From: Bacteroidota bacterium
GTDB taxonomy: Bacteria > Bacteroidota > JABWAT01
DNA length: 64,000 nt
Direction of reading: 5' to 3'
NCBI GenBank assembly: GCA_013360915.1
Contig: JABWAT010000008.1
Coordinates: 1 to 64,000 of the forward strand
The notes beneath the pieces are model-generated. The model had not been told where the DNA came from. It made no database searches and saw only the letters and a list, made by a program, of their open reading frames with translations. The position numbers were made by a program, and so were the translations under genes. Positions 63,417-64,000 of the stretch are shown piece after piece. Positions within the stretch are counted from its first letter, which is position 1, and each line of letters opens with the position of its first letter.

Positions 63417-64000
63417 ATCTGACCAGCATCATCCGGTGAGTTTTCTGATTGTTTCCGGCAACTACCCTCACCAGGTAAACACCGCTTCCCAATCCGGTAG
63501 CATCAAACCGCAGTTCGTGATCCCCCTGATTGAAAACCTGATTTCTGGCCAGTACAGCCACACGCTGACCGGTTATGGAAAAGATTTCTGCAGTAACCGG
63601 CAGGGTACTTCCTACTGAAAACCGGATGGTGGTTGATGGATTGAACGGATTCGGATAATTTCCATCAATAGTTAAAGAGCCGGGTGTTAATTCCTCTTCA
63701 GCAGATTCAACCGACACGGCCACTCCCGGCAGGCTGGAGCCCTGTATTGCAAACAATCCCCGTCCTTTTATACCAACCCAGATTTCTTTCCCGACAATGG
63801 AAACAAAACTGAGCTCTCCTTCCGGCAAACCCGTGCTGTATTTGGTCCAGGACGTTTGCCCATCGGTCCGGTAGGCAAATTTATCGAGATAACCCGCATA
63901 AACCAGGGTATTTCCGTCTCCATCCACCATATAACCACTGCCATTGTTGGTTAGTCCGGGTCCAAAACCAGTCCAGTTGACCGAGAAATCATTGCTTCTG
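63415..64000 (-). CDS. C-terminal part of a sorted beta-propeller-like protein (5' end beyond window)
   Basis: The frame is open from the stop at 63415 to the window edge, 195 codons. The visible part has YxD/Trp-rich repeats such as YAGYLDKFAYRTDGQTSWTKYSTGLP and IWVGIKGRGLFAI, typical of two-component-type or BNR-like beta-propeller repeats. The last ~80 residues are a T9SS type A-like sorting domain (NYPNPFNPSTTIRFSV, AEIFSITGQRVAVL, GSGVYLVRVVAG). An ATG at 63930 is internal to this longer frame. The product is likely a surface or secreted protein; its main function lies outside the window. Confidence 0.85.
   Translation of the reverse strand, partial: RSNDFSVNWTGFGPGLTNNGSGYMVDGDGNTLVYAGYLDKFAYRTDGQTSWTKYSTGLPEGELSFVSIVGKEIWVGIKGRGLFAIQGSSLPGVAVSVESAEEELTPGSLTIDGNYPNPFNPSTTIRFSVGSTLPVTAEIFSITGQRVAVLARNQVFNQGDHELRFDATGLGSGVYLVRVVAGNNQKTHRMMLVR

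Overview
The window looks like a chromosomal segment (roughly 50% G+C) from a Gram-negative bacterium of the Bacteroidota/Chlorobi (FCB) superphylum. The best guess is a relative of Ignavibacteria, Kapabacteria or Rhodothermota/Balneolota. The evidence is: type IX secretion (T9SS)-like C-terminal sorting domains with the YPNPFNP signature, a PorV/PorQ-family protein, a TonB-dependent receptor with a carboxypeptidase-like N-terminal domain, a DUF2480 protein, a quinone-dependent PyrD, and TAnnTTTG promoter boxes of the Bacteroidota type. No rRNA, tRNA, insertion sequence, phage gene or CRISPR array was seen. Genes are tightly packed, with many 4-bp ATGA stop/start overlaps.

Layout. 1-9408 (minus strand): a partial secreted protein, then a LacI-family regulator > TonB receptor > 1314-aa secreted protein > PorV-like protein. 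9778-11093 (minus): mnmA and a coupled small membrane protein. 11264-15513 (plus): a six-gene chain around mutL, folB, folK and a deoxynucleoside kinase, plus a 55-aa membrane protein, closed by a terminator. 15690-22306 (plus): a lipoprotein with a sigma-54-like promoter, then an operon encoding a second lipoprotein, a membrane sigma-54 activator with a CHASE2-like sensor, a transglutaminase-like protein and an unknown protein. 22384-27781 (plus): TPR protein, folP, glycosyltransferase, pcm, YqaA-family protein, sugar kinase. 27788-34280 (minus): SDR > VWA membrane protein > lamin-tail-domain protein. 34545-42196: 3D-domain protein, DUF1573/HMA/murA (minus), SPFH/RHH/DUF4405/galE (plus), and an M13-like protein without a catalytic half. 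42447-50986: pyrD, mlaE-like permease, trpC-trpF, the pnt transhydrogenase operon, trpB, rnhB, yraN. 51172-57980 (minus): Fe-S cluster genes, then yajC > ribBA > tldD > RpiB-like > unknown. 58178-63363 (plus): two large secreted modular proteins behind a classical promoter with a LacI-type operator. 63415-64000: the 3' part of another sorted protein.

Two regulatory themes stand out. First, a GGAAGCGCTT palindrome sits at the expected start point of the promoter for the modular secreted proteins (58146). It recurs upstream of the 3D-domain gene (34475), and a degenerate version sits at the LacI gene's own promoter, which suggests a local carbohydrate-type regulon. Second, a CHASE2-sensor sigma-54 activator lies 1.7 kb downstream of a -24/-12-like site, and a second such site precedes the 3D-domain gene. 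This would be an unusual membrane-bound transcription activator paired with envelope proteins. These regulatory links are inferences from sequence. The housekeeping calls rest on clear family motifs.
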